Positions 8,253-15,337 of a DNA stretch of 64,000 bases are shown piece by piece. The DNA comes from Myxococcales bacterium (lineage in GTDB: Bacteria; Myxococcota_A; Polyangia; Polyangiales; Ga0077539): contig JAUSAZ010000149.1 in NCBI GenBank assembly GCA_030652255.1, forward strand, positions 1-64,000, given 5' to 3'. The notes beneath the pieces were generated by a model, which saw nothing but the letters and a program-made list of their open reading frames with translations, was not told where the DNA came from and searched no databases. Position numbers and translations under genes: made by a program. Numbering within the stretch: position 1 is the first letter of the stretch; every line of letters starts with the position of its first letter.

Positions 8253-9179
8253 ATGGCACTCACCGAACGCGTCCAACAGATCCTTTCCTGGTACGGCAGC
8301 GACAACCCCGGCAGCCGCGCCAACCTCGTGCGTATGCTCAACCACGGCACCCTCGCGGGCACCGGGCGCCTCGTCATCCTCCCGGTCGACCAAGGGTTCG
8401 AGCACGGCCCCGCGCGCTCCTTCGCCCCCAACCCCGGCGGCTACGACCCCGAGTACCACGTGCAGCTCGCCGTCGACTCGGGCTGCAACGCCTACGCGGC
8501 GCCGCTCGGCTTCATCGAGGCCGTGGCCGACCGCTACGCGGGCGAGATCCCGCTCATCCTGAAGCTCAACAACAGCGACTCGCTCTCCAAGGGCCACGCC
8601 CCGTGCTCGGCCATCACCGGCTCCATCGACGAGGCCCTCCGGCTCGGCTGCGCCGCCGTCGGGTACACCATCTACCCCGGCTCGTCGGCGCGCAACGAGC
8701 AGTACAACGACTTCCGGGCCATCACCGCCGAGGCCAAGAGCAAGGGCCTCGCGACGGTGCTCTGGGCCTACCCCCGCGGCGAGGGCGTGAGCAAGGACGG
8801 CGAGACGGCCATCGACGTGGTGGCCTACGCCGCGCAGGTCTCGGCGCAGCTCGGCGCGCACATCATCAAGGTCAAGCCCCCGAAGGACTTCCTCGAGCAG
8901 CCCGAGGCGAAGAAGGTCTACGAGAAGTACGGCATCCCGACGAAGACCCTCACCGAGCGCATCCGCCACGTGGTGCAGTCGGCCTTCAACGGCAAGCGCA
9001 TCGTGATCTTCTCGGGCGGCGAGACCAAGGACACCGCGGCGCTCCTCGCGGACGTGAAGGAGATCGCGGCGGGCGGCGGCTTCGGCTCGATCATGGGTCG
9101 CAACGCGTTCCAGCGCTCGCGCCCCGACGCCCTCCAGCTGCTCGCCGACGTAATGGCCGTGTTCAAGAACGGGGGCTGA
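8253..9179 (+). CDS. fbaB: Class I fructose-bisphosphate aldolase (DhnA/FbaB type)
   Basis: 308 residues, the usual size for the archaeal-type class I aldolase. Recognisable stretches are RLVILPVDQGFEHGP, HVQLAVDSGCNAYAAPLGF, LILKLNNSDSL and HIIKVKPPKDF, where the last Lys is the expected Schiff-base residue, and the phosphate-binding IVIFSGGETKD and GGGFGSIMGRNAFQR. It splits fructose-1,6-bisphosphate into dihydroxyacetone phosphate and glyceraldehyde-3-phosphate in glycolysis/gluconeogenesis, in the cytoplasm. Metal independent by family. It stands alone; the next gene is an unrelated secreted protein 19 bases later. Confidence 0.92.
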   Translation: MALTERVQQILSWYGSDNPGSRANLVRMLNHGTLAGTGRLVILPVDQGFEHGPARSFAPNPGGYDPEYHVQLAVDSGCNAYAAPLGFIEAVADRYAGEIPLILKLNNSDSLSKGHAPCSAITGSIDEALRLGCAAVGYTIYPGSSARNEQYNDFRAITAEAKSKGLATVLWAYPRGEGVSKDGETAIDVVAYAAQVSAQLGAHIIKVKPPKDFLEQPEAKKVYEKYGIPTKTLTERIRHVVQSAFNGKRIVIFSGGETKDTAALLADVKEIAAGGGFGSIMGRNAFQRSRPDALQLLADVMAVFKNGG

Positions 9180-9198
9180 TGCGGTAGCGTCCCGGGCC

Positions 9199-10191
9199 AT
9201 GGGACGCCCTCGTCACTCCGCCTTCTCCGCGGCGCTCGTCACCGGCGCCGCGCTGCTCCTCCTGACCCCCCTCGCGGCTGCCCAGGTGCCGCGCACGATG
9301 ATCCACCAGGGTCGCCTGCTCGACGCCGCCGGCGCCCCCGCGCGGGGCACCGTCGAGGTCGTCTGGCGCATCTACGACGCCGCGGCCGGCGGCACCGCGC
9401 TCTGGACCCAGCGCTCGAGCGTCACCCTCGACGAGGGTTACTTCTCCGCGGCGCTGGGCGACGGGGCCCCGCTGCCCGAGACCCTCTTCAACGGCGGCGC
9501 GCGCTTCCTCGGCGTCACCGTCGGCGCCGACTCCGAGATGACCCCGCGCGAGCCCATCGGCAGCGTCCCCTACGCGCTCGTGGCGGGCAACGCCGTGGGC
9601 AACATCACCCCGACGAGCATCACCGTGGGCGGCACCACCATCGTCGACGCGGCGGGCCGCTGGACGGGCCCCACCACCGGGCTCGCAGGCCCGATGGGCC
9701 CGGCTGGCCCGATGGGCCCGGCGGGCCCGGTGGGGCCGATGGGTCCGGCGGGCCCGGCGGGGTCGCCCGACACGCCCGCGCAGGTGCTGGCGAAGCACAA
9801 CCAGGCCGTCATCGCGGGCGGCACCGTCTCCGTCGGCGCCATCTCGTACACCGAGAACCGCTTCGACCTCCGCTGGGCCATGCAGCACGCGGCTGCGGCG
9901 GGGGCGTGCGCCGCGGCGGCCCCGGTGGGCGGCTCGTGCTGCGAGCGCATCACCGTGCCCAAGCGCGGCGGGCAGACCTGCGCGGCCACCTGCGCGGCCG
10001 TCGCCTCGCACCCCAGCTGCCTCACCTCGATCGCCATCGGGTCGATCCGCGTCGAGCGCGCCGTGTCGTACACCGAGCGGGTGGGCGCCAACTACAACTA
10101 CGGCTGCGGCGACTCGCAGGACGCCTACGACGAGGTCCGCGGCGAAGGCCTCGACAGCTCCTACACCGCCTACTGCTGCTGCTTCCGATGA
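9199..10191 (+). CDS. Secreted protein with collagen-like Gly-X-Y repeat and Cys-rich tail
   Basis: 330 residues. Signal peptide 1-28 (cleavage near LAAAQ). Residues ~30-130 resemble the N-terminal domain seen on many secreted proteins of the group (MIHQGRLLDAAGAPARG...IYDAAAGGTALW...GYFSAALGDG). Residues 161-190 are ten Gly-X-Y triplets rich in GPM/GPA/GPV, a collagen-like trimerising stalk. The C-terminal ~110 residues contain at least ten cysteines, including a terminal YCCCF, so disulfides are likely. Probably a surface or extracellular trimeric protein; ligand unknown. Its TGA overlaps the ATG of the TPR gene (ATGA). Confidence 0.75.
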   Translation: MGRPRHSAFSAALVTGAALLLLTPLAAAQVPRTMIHQGRLLDAAGAPARGTVEVVWRIYDAAAGGTALWTQRSSVTLDEGYFSAALGDGAPLPETLFNGGARFLGVTVGADSEMTPREPIGSVPYALVAGNAVGNITPTSITVGGTTIVDAAGRWTGPTTGLAGPMGPAGPMGPAGPVGPMGPAGPAGSPDTPAQVLAKHNQAVIAGGTVSVGAISYTENRFDLRWAMQHAAAAGACAAAAPVGGSCCERITVPKRGGQTCAATCAAVASHPSCLTSIAIGSIRVERAVSYTERVGANYNYGCGDSQDAYDEVRGEGLDSSYTAYCCCFR

Positions 10192-11468
10192 ACCCCTCGC
10201 AGGCCTGGTTCCTCGCGTGGCGGGCGCTCGTCCTGCTGCTCCAGTCGCTCGCGCCCTGGGCGGCGCCCCTCGACGTGCCGCGCCCCGCGGGCGACGCCGC
10301 GATGGTGCAGCTCCTCGTGGGCTGGCTCGGGCTCACCCTGCTCGTCGTCGTGTGTGTGCGCGCCCTCGAGCGCGCCCGGCTGCGCTCGCTCGTCGCGGCC
10401 CTCGCGCTGCTCACGGTGATCGCCGCGGGCGTCACGGGCTACGCCCTGCCGCGGGGCGACCTCCCCCTCGGCTACGGCGTGCGCTGGATGGGTCCGCTCG
10501 TGTGGCTCACCCTGCTCGCCGCCCTCCGCCGCTTCGCGCCCGCGTCGTGGAAGAACAGCGCCTCCCTCGGCTGGGTCATGCTCGCCGTCGTCACGGCCGC
10601 CCTCTCCTTCGCCCGCCTGCGCACCCCGGAGTCCATGTGGCGCTCGGTGGTGGCGCGCCGGCCCGACCACGCCGAGGCGCAGGTCACCCTCGCGCGCATC
10701 GTCGGCCGTGGGCCCGACGGCGCCGCGAAGGCCCTCGCGGTGCTCGACCGCTGCGTGCGCCAGAGCCCGCGGTCGCGCCCCTGCTGGACGGCGCGGGCGC
10801 AGCTCCGGGTCGACGCGGGCGAGCACGGGCCGGCGGCCCTCGACGCGCAGCGGGCGCTGGCCCTCGACGACGACGACGCGGCCTCGGCGGTGCTGCGGGC
10901 CGTCGCGCTCACCCGCGTGCAGCCCGTGCCCCCGGAGGCCGAGGCGTCGGCGCGGCGTGCCCTTGAGCTCGCGCCCGACGACCCGCGGGCCTCGCTGGCG
11001 CTGGCGATGGCGCTCGATGCGAAGGGCGACGCGGAGGGCGCGCGGGCTGCCCTGGGGCGGGCGATCGCGCGGGCCCCGACCCTCGACGCCCGGCTGCTGG
11101 AGACCACCCTGGCGCTGCGGCAGGGCGACGTCCCGGGCGCGCGGCGGGCGGTGCAGGCGGCGCTCGCGCTCGCGCCCGACGACCCGCGCGCGACCTACAA
11201 CCTGGGCGTCGTGGCGCAGCGCGAGGGGCGCTACAACGAGGCCCGCGAGGCGTACCTGAAGACGCTTCGGCGCGAGGCGCGGCACTACGCGGCGCGCTAC
11301 AACCTCGCCGTGCTGACCAAGGACGCAGGCGCGACGGGCGAGGCGCGGCACCACCTGGAGGCGCTGCTTCGGGCGTACCCCGGCGACCGCGCGGCGGTGC
11401 AGCTGCTGGCACGGCTCGAACACGTCGACCAGGCGCCCGCGGCGCCCGGGGGAGCGGCACCACGATGA
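10188..11468 (+). CDS. Membrane TPR-repeat protein
   Basis: 426 residues. Four or so hydrophobic helices fill residues 1-145 (for example WFLAWRALVLLLQSL and LRSLVAALALLTVIAAG). From ~residue 150 a series of degenerate TPR helices follows (RALELAPDDPRASLALAMALDAKGDAEGARAAL, ALALAPDDPRATYNLGVVAQREGRYNEAREAYLKTL). TPR arrays mediate protein contacts. The layout resembles O-mannosyltransferase/TPR membrane proteins such as TMTC but the transferase domain is missing, so it is only a membrane-anchored TPR scaffold. Overlaps both neighbours by four bases, forming a three-gene operon. Confidence 0.75.
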   Translation: MNPSQAWFLAWRALVLLLQSLAPWAAPLDVPRPAGDAAMVQLLVGWLGLTLLVVVCVRALERARLRSLVAALALLTVIAAGVTGYALPRGDLPLGYGVRWMGPLVWLTLLAALRRFAPASWKNSASLGWVMLAVVTAALSFARLRTPESMWRSVVARRPDHAEAQVTLARIVGRGPDGAAKALAVLDRCVRQSPRSRPCWTARAQLRVDAGEHGPAALDAQRALALDDDDAASAVLRAVALTRVQPVPPEAEASARRALELAPDDPRASLALAMALDAKGDAEGARAALGRAIARAPTLDARLLETTLALRQGDVPGARRAVQAALALAPDDPRATYNLGVVAQREGRYNEAREAYLKTLRREARHYAARYNLAVLTKDAGATGEARHHLEALLRAYPGDRAAVQLLARLEHVDQAPAAPGGAAPR

Positions 11469-11842
11469 ACGACGGGGCGCGATTCTGGGCGCTGGCGGGC
11501 GCGGTCAACGCATTCGTGGCGGTGGCGGCGGGGGCCTTCGGGGCGCACGGGCTGCGGCCGCGGGTCACGCCGCGGATGCTGGAGGTCTTCGAGACCGGGG
11601 CGCGGTACCAGATGTTCCACGCGCTGGCGCTCTTCGCGGTGGCGTGGCTGGCGTCGCAGCGCGAGGGCGTGGCCGACGCCGCGGGGTGGGCGCTGCTCGC
11701 GGGCATCGTGCTCTTCAGCGGGAGCCTCTACGCGATGGCCCTCACCGGCGTGACGAGGCTCGGGATGGTCACGCCGCTCGGGGGCGTCGGCTTCCTGGTG
11801 GGGTGGGCGCTCGTCGGGCGCGCGGTGCTCGCGCTGCGCTGA
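11465..11842 (+). CDS. DUF423 small membrane protein
   Basis: 125 residues, four hydrophobic helices. FGAHGLR near residue 25, the FETGARYQMFHALALF stretch and the FSGSLYAMALTGV and TPLGGVGFLVGW motifs are diagnostic of the DUF423 (YgdD/YwdK) family. Function unknown; it is a conserved inner-membrane protein. It overlaps the TPR gene by four bases (ATGA), and is the last gene of the rightward run before a convergent gene. Confidence 0.9.
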   Translation: MNDGARFWALAGAVNAFVAVAAGAFGAHGLRPRVTPRMLEVFETGARYQMFHALALFAVAWLASQREGVADAAGWALLAGIVLFSGSLYAMALTGVTRLGMVTPLGGVGFLVGWALVGRAVLALR

Positions 11843-11860
11843 CCGCCTCCCGCGCGGGGT

Positions 11861-12622
11861 TCAGCCCTTGCGCAGGAAGCGCGCGACGGCGTCGTGGTGG
11901 TCGGTGGTGGCCCACGAGCGGCCGAAGTGGTCGAGCTCCAGCACCTGCGCCCGCCGCGCGTCGAGCCGCGCCGTCTCCCGCAGCAGGAACACCATCCGCC
12001 GCGTGCCCGCCTTGGGCTGCCGGGCCACGCGCCCGATGAAATCCCGCGCGTGCTCGACCGCCCCGCCCGCGCCCACGAGGGCGTCGACGAAGCCCGCCGC
12101 GCGCGCCTCCTCGGCGCCCACCGGGTCGGTGGTGAGCAGCCAGCGCATGGCCGTGCCGCGGGGCACCAGCTCGAGCAGGTTGGCCGCGCCGCCCCAGCCC
12201 GTGGTCACCCCGAAGCGGGCCTGCACCCAGTGGAAGCGCACCTGCGCCTCGGCCACCCGGTAGTCACACGCGGCGGCGAGCTCGCAGCCCCCGCCGAAGG
12301 CGTCGCCCGCCACCGCCGCCACGAGGGGCACGCCAAGCTCGCGCAGGGCGTCGAAGGCCGCGTGGGCCTTGCGGGCGAGGTCGCGGGCGCCGCGGGCGGT
12401 GCGCACCCCCTGGAGCACCTTGAGGTCGCCGCCGCTCACGAAGACCCCGCCGGAGGCTTCGCCGGTGACGATCACGCCGCGCACCGTGGGGACGCTCCGC
12501 AGGGCCTCGGCGTGCGCCCGAAGCTCCGCGAAGGTCTCCGGGTCGACGGCGTTCTTCCGGTCCGGGCGGTTGATCCGGAGGATCTGCACCGCGCCCTCGT
12601 CGAGGCGCTCCACGTTGCTCAT
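11861..12622 (-). CDS. Enoyl-CoA hydratase/isomerase family protein
   Basis: 253 residues, typical crotonase length. The oxyanion-hole stretches are GVFVSGGDLKVL (A/S-G-x-D-x-x pattern) and VAAVAGDAFGGGCELAAACDYRVA. The second catalytic acid position is occupied by GWGGAANLLELVPRG; the usual paired Glu of true hydratases are not obvious there, so it may be an isomerase, thioesterase or decarboxylase-like member. Acts on an acyl-CoA in the cytoplasm. It is 20 bases downstream of the RimK-like ligase gene in the same direction. Confidence 0.85.
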   Translation of the reverse strand: MSNVERLDEGAVQILRINRPDRKNAVDPETFAELRAHAEALRSVPTVRGVIVTGEASGGVFVSGGDLKVLQGVRTARGARDLARKAHAAFDALRELGVPLVAAVAGDAFGGGCELAAACDYRVAEAQVRFHWVQARFGVTTGWGGAANLLELVPRGTAMRWLLTTDPVGAEEARAAGFVDALVGAGGAVEHARDFIGRVARQPKAGTRRMVFLLRETARLDARRAQVLELDHFGRSWATTDHHDAVARFLRKG

Positions 12623-12642
12623 CGTCGTCCCCGCTGCGCGCT

Positions 12643-13599
12643 TCAGGTGATCTTGTGCCGGCGGCGGCGCGTGCGCTCGTTCTCGATGCCCGTGTCCGTG
12701 CCCTTCTCCAGGCGCCGCTTCACGTAGCGCTCGGCGTGGCGGATGACCGCGCCCGCCACGTTCTGCCCCGTCGCGCGCTCGATGCCCTCCAGGCCCGGCG
12801 AGCTGTTGATCTCCAGGATCTTCGGGCCGCCGCGGGTCTCGAGCATGTCGACGCCGGCGACCTCCAGGGCCATCACCTTGCACGCCTCGACGGCGGCCTT
12901 GGCGTAGCGCGGGTCGAGCTCGCTCAGGGGGATGGCCTCGGGCTCGGCGCCGCGGTGCAGGTTGGAGCGGAACTCCCCCTTCTGCGCGCGCCTGCGCATC
13001 GCCGCGACGACGCGCTTGCCCACCACGATCGCGCGCACGTCCTTGCCGCGCGACTCCGCGATGAACTCCTGGAGGATGATGTCCTGCCCGAGGGTCCAGA
13101 AGGCCTCGAGGGTGCTCTCCACGGCCTGCCGGGTCTCCGCGAGCATCACCCCGATGCCCTGCGTGCCCTGGTGCAGCTTCACGATCGCCGGGGGCCCGCC
13201 CACCAGCGCCAGCGCGGCGTCGATGTGCGACGCGGTCTTGGTGCAGACGGTGATCGGGATGTCGAGGTCCTTCCGGGTGAGCAGCTGCATCGCGCGGAGC
13301 TTGTCGCGCGAGCGCGCGATGGCGACCGCGGTGTTGAGCACCGGGATGCCCAGCATGTCGAACTGCCGCACCACCGCGAGCCCGTAGCTGGTGATCGACG
13401 CCCCGATGCGCGGGATGACCAGGTCATAGCCGCCGACCTCGAGGCCCCGGTGGAAGAGCGACGGCCTGCCGCGCGACGCGACCAGCGAGAACTCCAGCGG
13501 GTCGACCACGCTCACCTGGTGCCCTCGGGCGACCGCGGCCTCGGTGAGTCTTCGCGTCGAGTAGATCGACGCCTTGCGGGACAGGATCAGGATCCACAT
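12643..13599 (-). CDS. RimK-like ATP-grasp ligase
   Basis: 318 residues from ATG of MWILILSRK. Features of the RimK family: N-terminal ILSRKASIYSTRRLTEAAVARGHQV, the conserved PRIGASITSYGLAVVRQFDMLGI, ATP-grasp nucleotide loop KLHQGTQGIGVML, the LQEFIAESRGKDVRAIVVG segment and Mg-binding EINSSPGLEGIE. RimK adds glutamates to the C-terminus of ribosomal protein S6; close paralogues make other glutamyl- or peptide ligations, so the substrate is not certain. The C-terminus is extended by a very basic tail (RRLEKGTDTGIENERTRRRR). The preceding MerR gene ends 66 bases upstream. Confidence 0.85.
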   Translation of the reverse strand: MWILILSRKASIYSTRRLTEAAVARGHQVSVVDPLEFSLVASRGRPSLFHRGLEVGGYDLVIPRIGASITSYGLAVVRQFDMLGIPVLNTAVAIARSRDKLRAMQLLTRKDLDIPITVCTKTASHIDAALALVGGPPAIVKLHQGTQGIGVMLAETRQAVESTLEAFWTLGQDIILQEFIAESRGKDVRAIVVGKRVVAAMRRRAQKGEFRSNLHRGAEPEAIPLSELDPRYAKAAVEACKVMALEVAGVDMLETRGGPKILEINSSPGLEGIERATGQNVAGAVIRHAERYVKRRLEKGTDTGIENERTRRRRHKIT

Positions 13600-13664
13600 C
13601 GGAGGCCTCTGCACGGCTCGCGGCGAGACAAGGGCCGCGGATGCTACGGGGGCGACCTGGGGAG

Positions 13665-14126
13665 TCAAGCGGTCTCGTCGCGCGCGGCGAGATCGCCCTC
13701 CAGCTCGGTCTCCGTGACGTGGATCTCCGGCGCCGTGGACATGTCCGGCTCCGCGCCCCCGCCGTCGGGCGGGCGCAGCGCGTCGAGCGATCGCAGCAGC
13801 CCGGCCAGGCGATCGCGGGCGTGCACGAGGGCGGCGCGGAGGGCCTCGGGCTTCGCCGGGGCGTTGGCGTCGTCGTCGAGCCCGCGCTCCTTCAGGGCGC
13901 GCCGGGCGCCCTCGATGGTGTAGCGCTCGTCGCGCAGCAGCCGCTTGATGAGCTGCAGCCGCTCGACGTCGCGGCGGCTGTACACCCGCTGCCCGCTCGC
14001 GGACTTGCTCGGCCGCACGGCGCGGAACTCCGTCTCCCAGTAGCGCAGCACGTGCGACGGGATGTCGAGGAGGCGGGCAACCTCGCCGATGCGGAAGTAC
14101 TGCTTCTTCGGGAGTGGGTCCGTCAC
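13665..14126 (-). CDS. MerR-family transcriptional regulator
   Basis: 153 residues. The N-terminal winged helix-turn-helix is clear: FRIGEVARLLDIPSHVLRYWETEF (residues ~10-34), then RVYSRRDVERLQLIKRLLRDERYTIEGARRAL. This small MerR type, beginning with KKxYFRIGEVA, lies next to ihfA in many delta-proteobacteria and myxobacteria. There is no cysteine, so it does not sense metals by thiols. The C-terminal ~80 residues are acidic and Ala/Pro-rich with no effector domain. It lies 29 bases after ihfA, in the same direction. Target genes unknown. Confidence 0.88.
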   Translation of the reverse strand: MTDPLPKKQYFRIGEVARLLDIPSHVLRYWETEFRAVRPSKSASGQRVYSRRDVERLQLIKRLLRDERYTIEGARRALKERGLDDDANAPAKPEALRAALVHARDRLAGLLRSLDALRPPDGGGAEPDMSTAPEIHVTETELEGDLAARDETA

Positions 14127-14155
14127 CGCACGAGGCGCCGCGAGGCCGCTGCTGC

Positions 14156-14437
14156 TCAGCGCCCGTTGACCTGTGCCTTGAGCACAGGGGAGGGGCGGAA
14201 CCGGACGACCCGCCGGGCGGCGAGGGTGATCGGGGTGCGCGTGCGGGGGTTGAGCCCCGAGCGCTCGCGCTTGTCGCGCACGAGGAAGTTACCGAAGGAG
14301 GAGATCTTGACCTTGTCCCCCTCGGCGAGCGTCTGCTTCATCACGTCGAAGACCGCGTCGACGAGGTCGGCGGCCTCCTTCTTCGAGAAGCCACCCACGG
14401 TCGCATAGATGCTCTCGACGATCTCGGCCTTCGTCAT
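14156..14437 (-). CDS. ihfA: Integration host factor alpha-type DNA-bending protein
   Basis: 93 residues. Starts MTKAEIVESIYATVGGFSKKEAADLVDAVFDVMKQ and carries KISSFGNFLVRDKRERSGLNPRTRTPI, the beta-ribbon arm with the conserved NP at its tip that intercalates into DNA. It is an HU/IHF family nucleoid protein, by context and sequence the IHF-alpha subunit. Also relevant as a host factor for the neighbouring prophage. It follows the L20 gene by 100 bases. Confidence 0.92.
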   Translation of the reverse strand: MTKAEIVESIYATVGGFSKKEAADLVDAVFDVMKQTLAEGDKVKISSFGNFLVRDKRERSGLNPRTRTPITLAARRVVRFRPSPVLKAQVNGR

Positions 14438-14537
14438 GATGCAGCGGAGCCTCCCGGTGAAGGAGAGATCAGAGCACACGTCCCCCGCGGCGCGCAACGC
14501 GCGCGAACGGGGTGACGGTGGACGTGGAACGGGGGTG

Positions 14538-14915
14538 TCAGGCGGAGGCGAAGATGTTGGGACGGAGCTCGACGCCGGCGGCGGAGAGCACGGCCTTGAA
14601 GCCGGCGAAGTCGCGCACCGCGAGGTCGGCCAGGATCTTCCGGTCGAGGGTGATGTTCGCGCCCTTGAGGGCGGCGATGAGGCGCGAGTAGTTCACGCCG
14701 AGGGAGCGGGCGCCGGCGGAGATGCGGGCGATCCACAGGCGGCGGAAGTCGCGCTTGCGGAGCTTGCGGCCCACGTACGCGTACGACCAGGCCTTGTGCA
14801 CGGCCTCGCGGGCCGGACCGTAGAGACGGCCGCGACCGGCGGAGAACCCCTGCGCCCACTGGAAGACGCGGTTGCGCCGACGACGGGCCTTGAAACCTCT
14901 TTTAGCTCTGGGCAT
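14538..14915 (-). CDS. rplT: 50S ribosomal protein L20
   Basis: 125 residues, slightly longer than the usual ~118. MPRAKRGFKARRRRNRVFQWAQGF and LWIARISAGARSLGVNYSRLI are the classic L20 signatures. L20 is an early-assembly protein of the large subunit and in other bacteria represses its own operon by binding the mRNA leader. The gene follows rpmI by 15 bases. The usual downstream pheS/pheT pair is absent; ihfA comes next. Confidence 0.98.
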   Translation of the reverse strand: MPRAKRGFKARRRRNRVFQWAQGFSAGRGRLYGPAREAVHKAWSYAYVGRKLRKRDFRRLWIARISAGARSLGVNYSRLIAALKGANITLDRKILADLAVRDFAGFKAVLSAAGVELRPNIFASA

Positions 14916-14930
14916 GGATCGAAACCTCTT

Positions 14931-15134
14931 TCAGGGGAGACCGTAGGGGAACAGCTGGCCGATGCGCTTCTCGAACGACGGGTGGACCATGTCGTTCTTG
15001 CGCAGGCGGCGAAGCTGCCGCGCGCCCTTGTTGCCCATGAAGTGGTTGGCGCCGCACTTGGAGCGGCGGATCCGGCCGGTGCCGGTCATCTTGAACCGCT
15101 TCGCAGCGGCCCGGTTGGTCTTCATCTTCGGCAT
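14931..15134 (-). CDS. rpmI: 50S ribosomal protein L35
   Basis: 67 residues, beginning MPKMKTNRAAAKRFKMTGTGRI and ending in the SFEKRIGQLFPYG region, as expected for L35. First gene of the rpmI-rplT unit. The initiation factor 3 gene, which normally precedes rpmI, is not here: upstream is a ~200-bp leader and then an unrelated FHA-domain gene. Confidence 0.97.
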   Translation of the reverse strand: MPKMKTNRAAAKRFKMTGTGRIRRSKCGANHFMGNKGARQLRRLRKNDMVHPSFEKRIGQLFPYGLP

Positions 15135-15263
15135 CGTTTACCTCTACTCATCACCGACAGCGGCGATGTTTTTGCGCGCCCCACCCTGAGAGGAGGTTCG
15201 GACCATTCCGACCCTTCAAGGCTTCGCCCGCTTGTGGCGGGCGGTGAACACGGACCGTTCCGT
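15135..15263 (-). promoter_or_regulatory. Structured leader of rpmI-rplT
   Basis: Read toward rpmI, the leader contains three compact hairpins in a row: ACGGA-ACGG-TCCGT (15250-15263), CGCCCGC-CACAA-GCGGGCG (15225-15243) and TCGGA-ATGG-TCCGA (15198-15211). The first and third share the loop/stem plan GGA-NNGG-TCC. L20 autoregulates its operon through a structured leader in other bacteria, so this may be the L20-binding element; no sequence match to a known leader class can be claimed. Confidence 0.45.
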
Positions 15264-15293
15264 GCGGGGACGATGGACACGCAGGGGTCGCGA

Positions 15294-15321
15294 CAAGTAC
15301 CCGAACGGTATCGGGTGTCAA
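15294..15321 (-). promoter_or_regulatory. Candidate promoter of rpmI-rplT
   Basis: A perfect TTGACA -35 box (15316-15321 on the complement) is followed after 16 bases by TACTTG. The -10 is weak. It lies just before the FHA gene's stop codon region and upstream of the structured leader. Confidence 0.4.
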
Positions 15322-15337
15322 GCCGCTTGCGCGCCGC

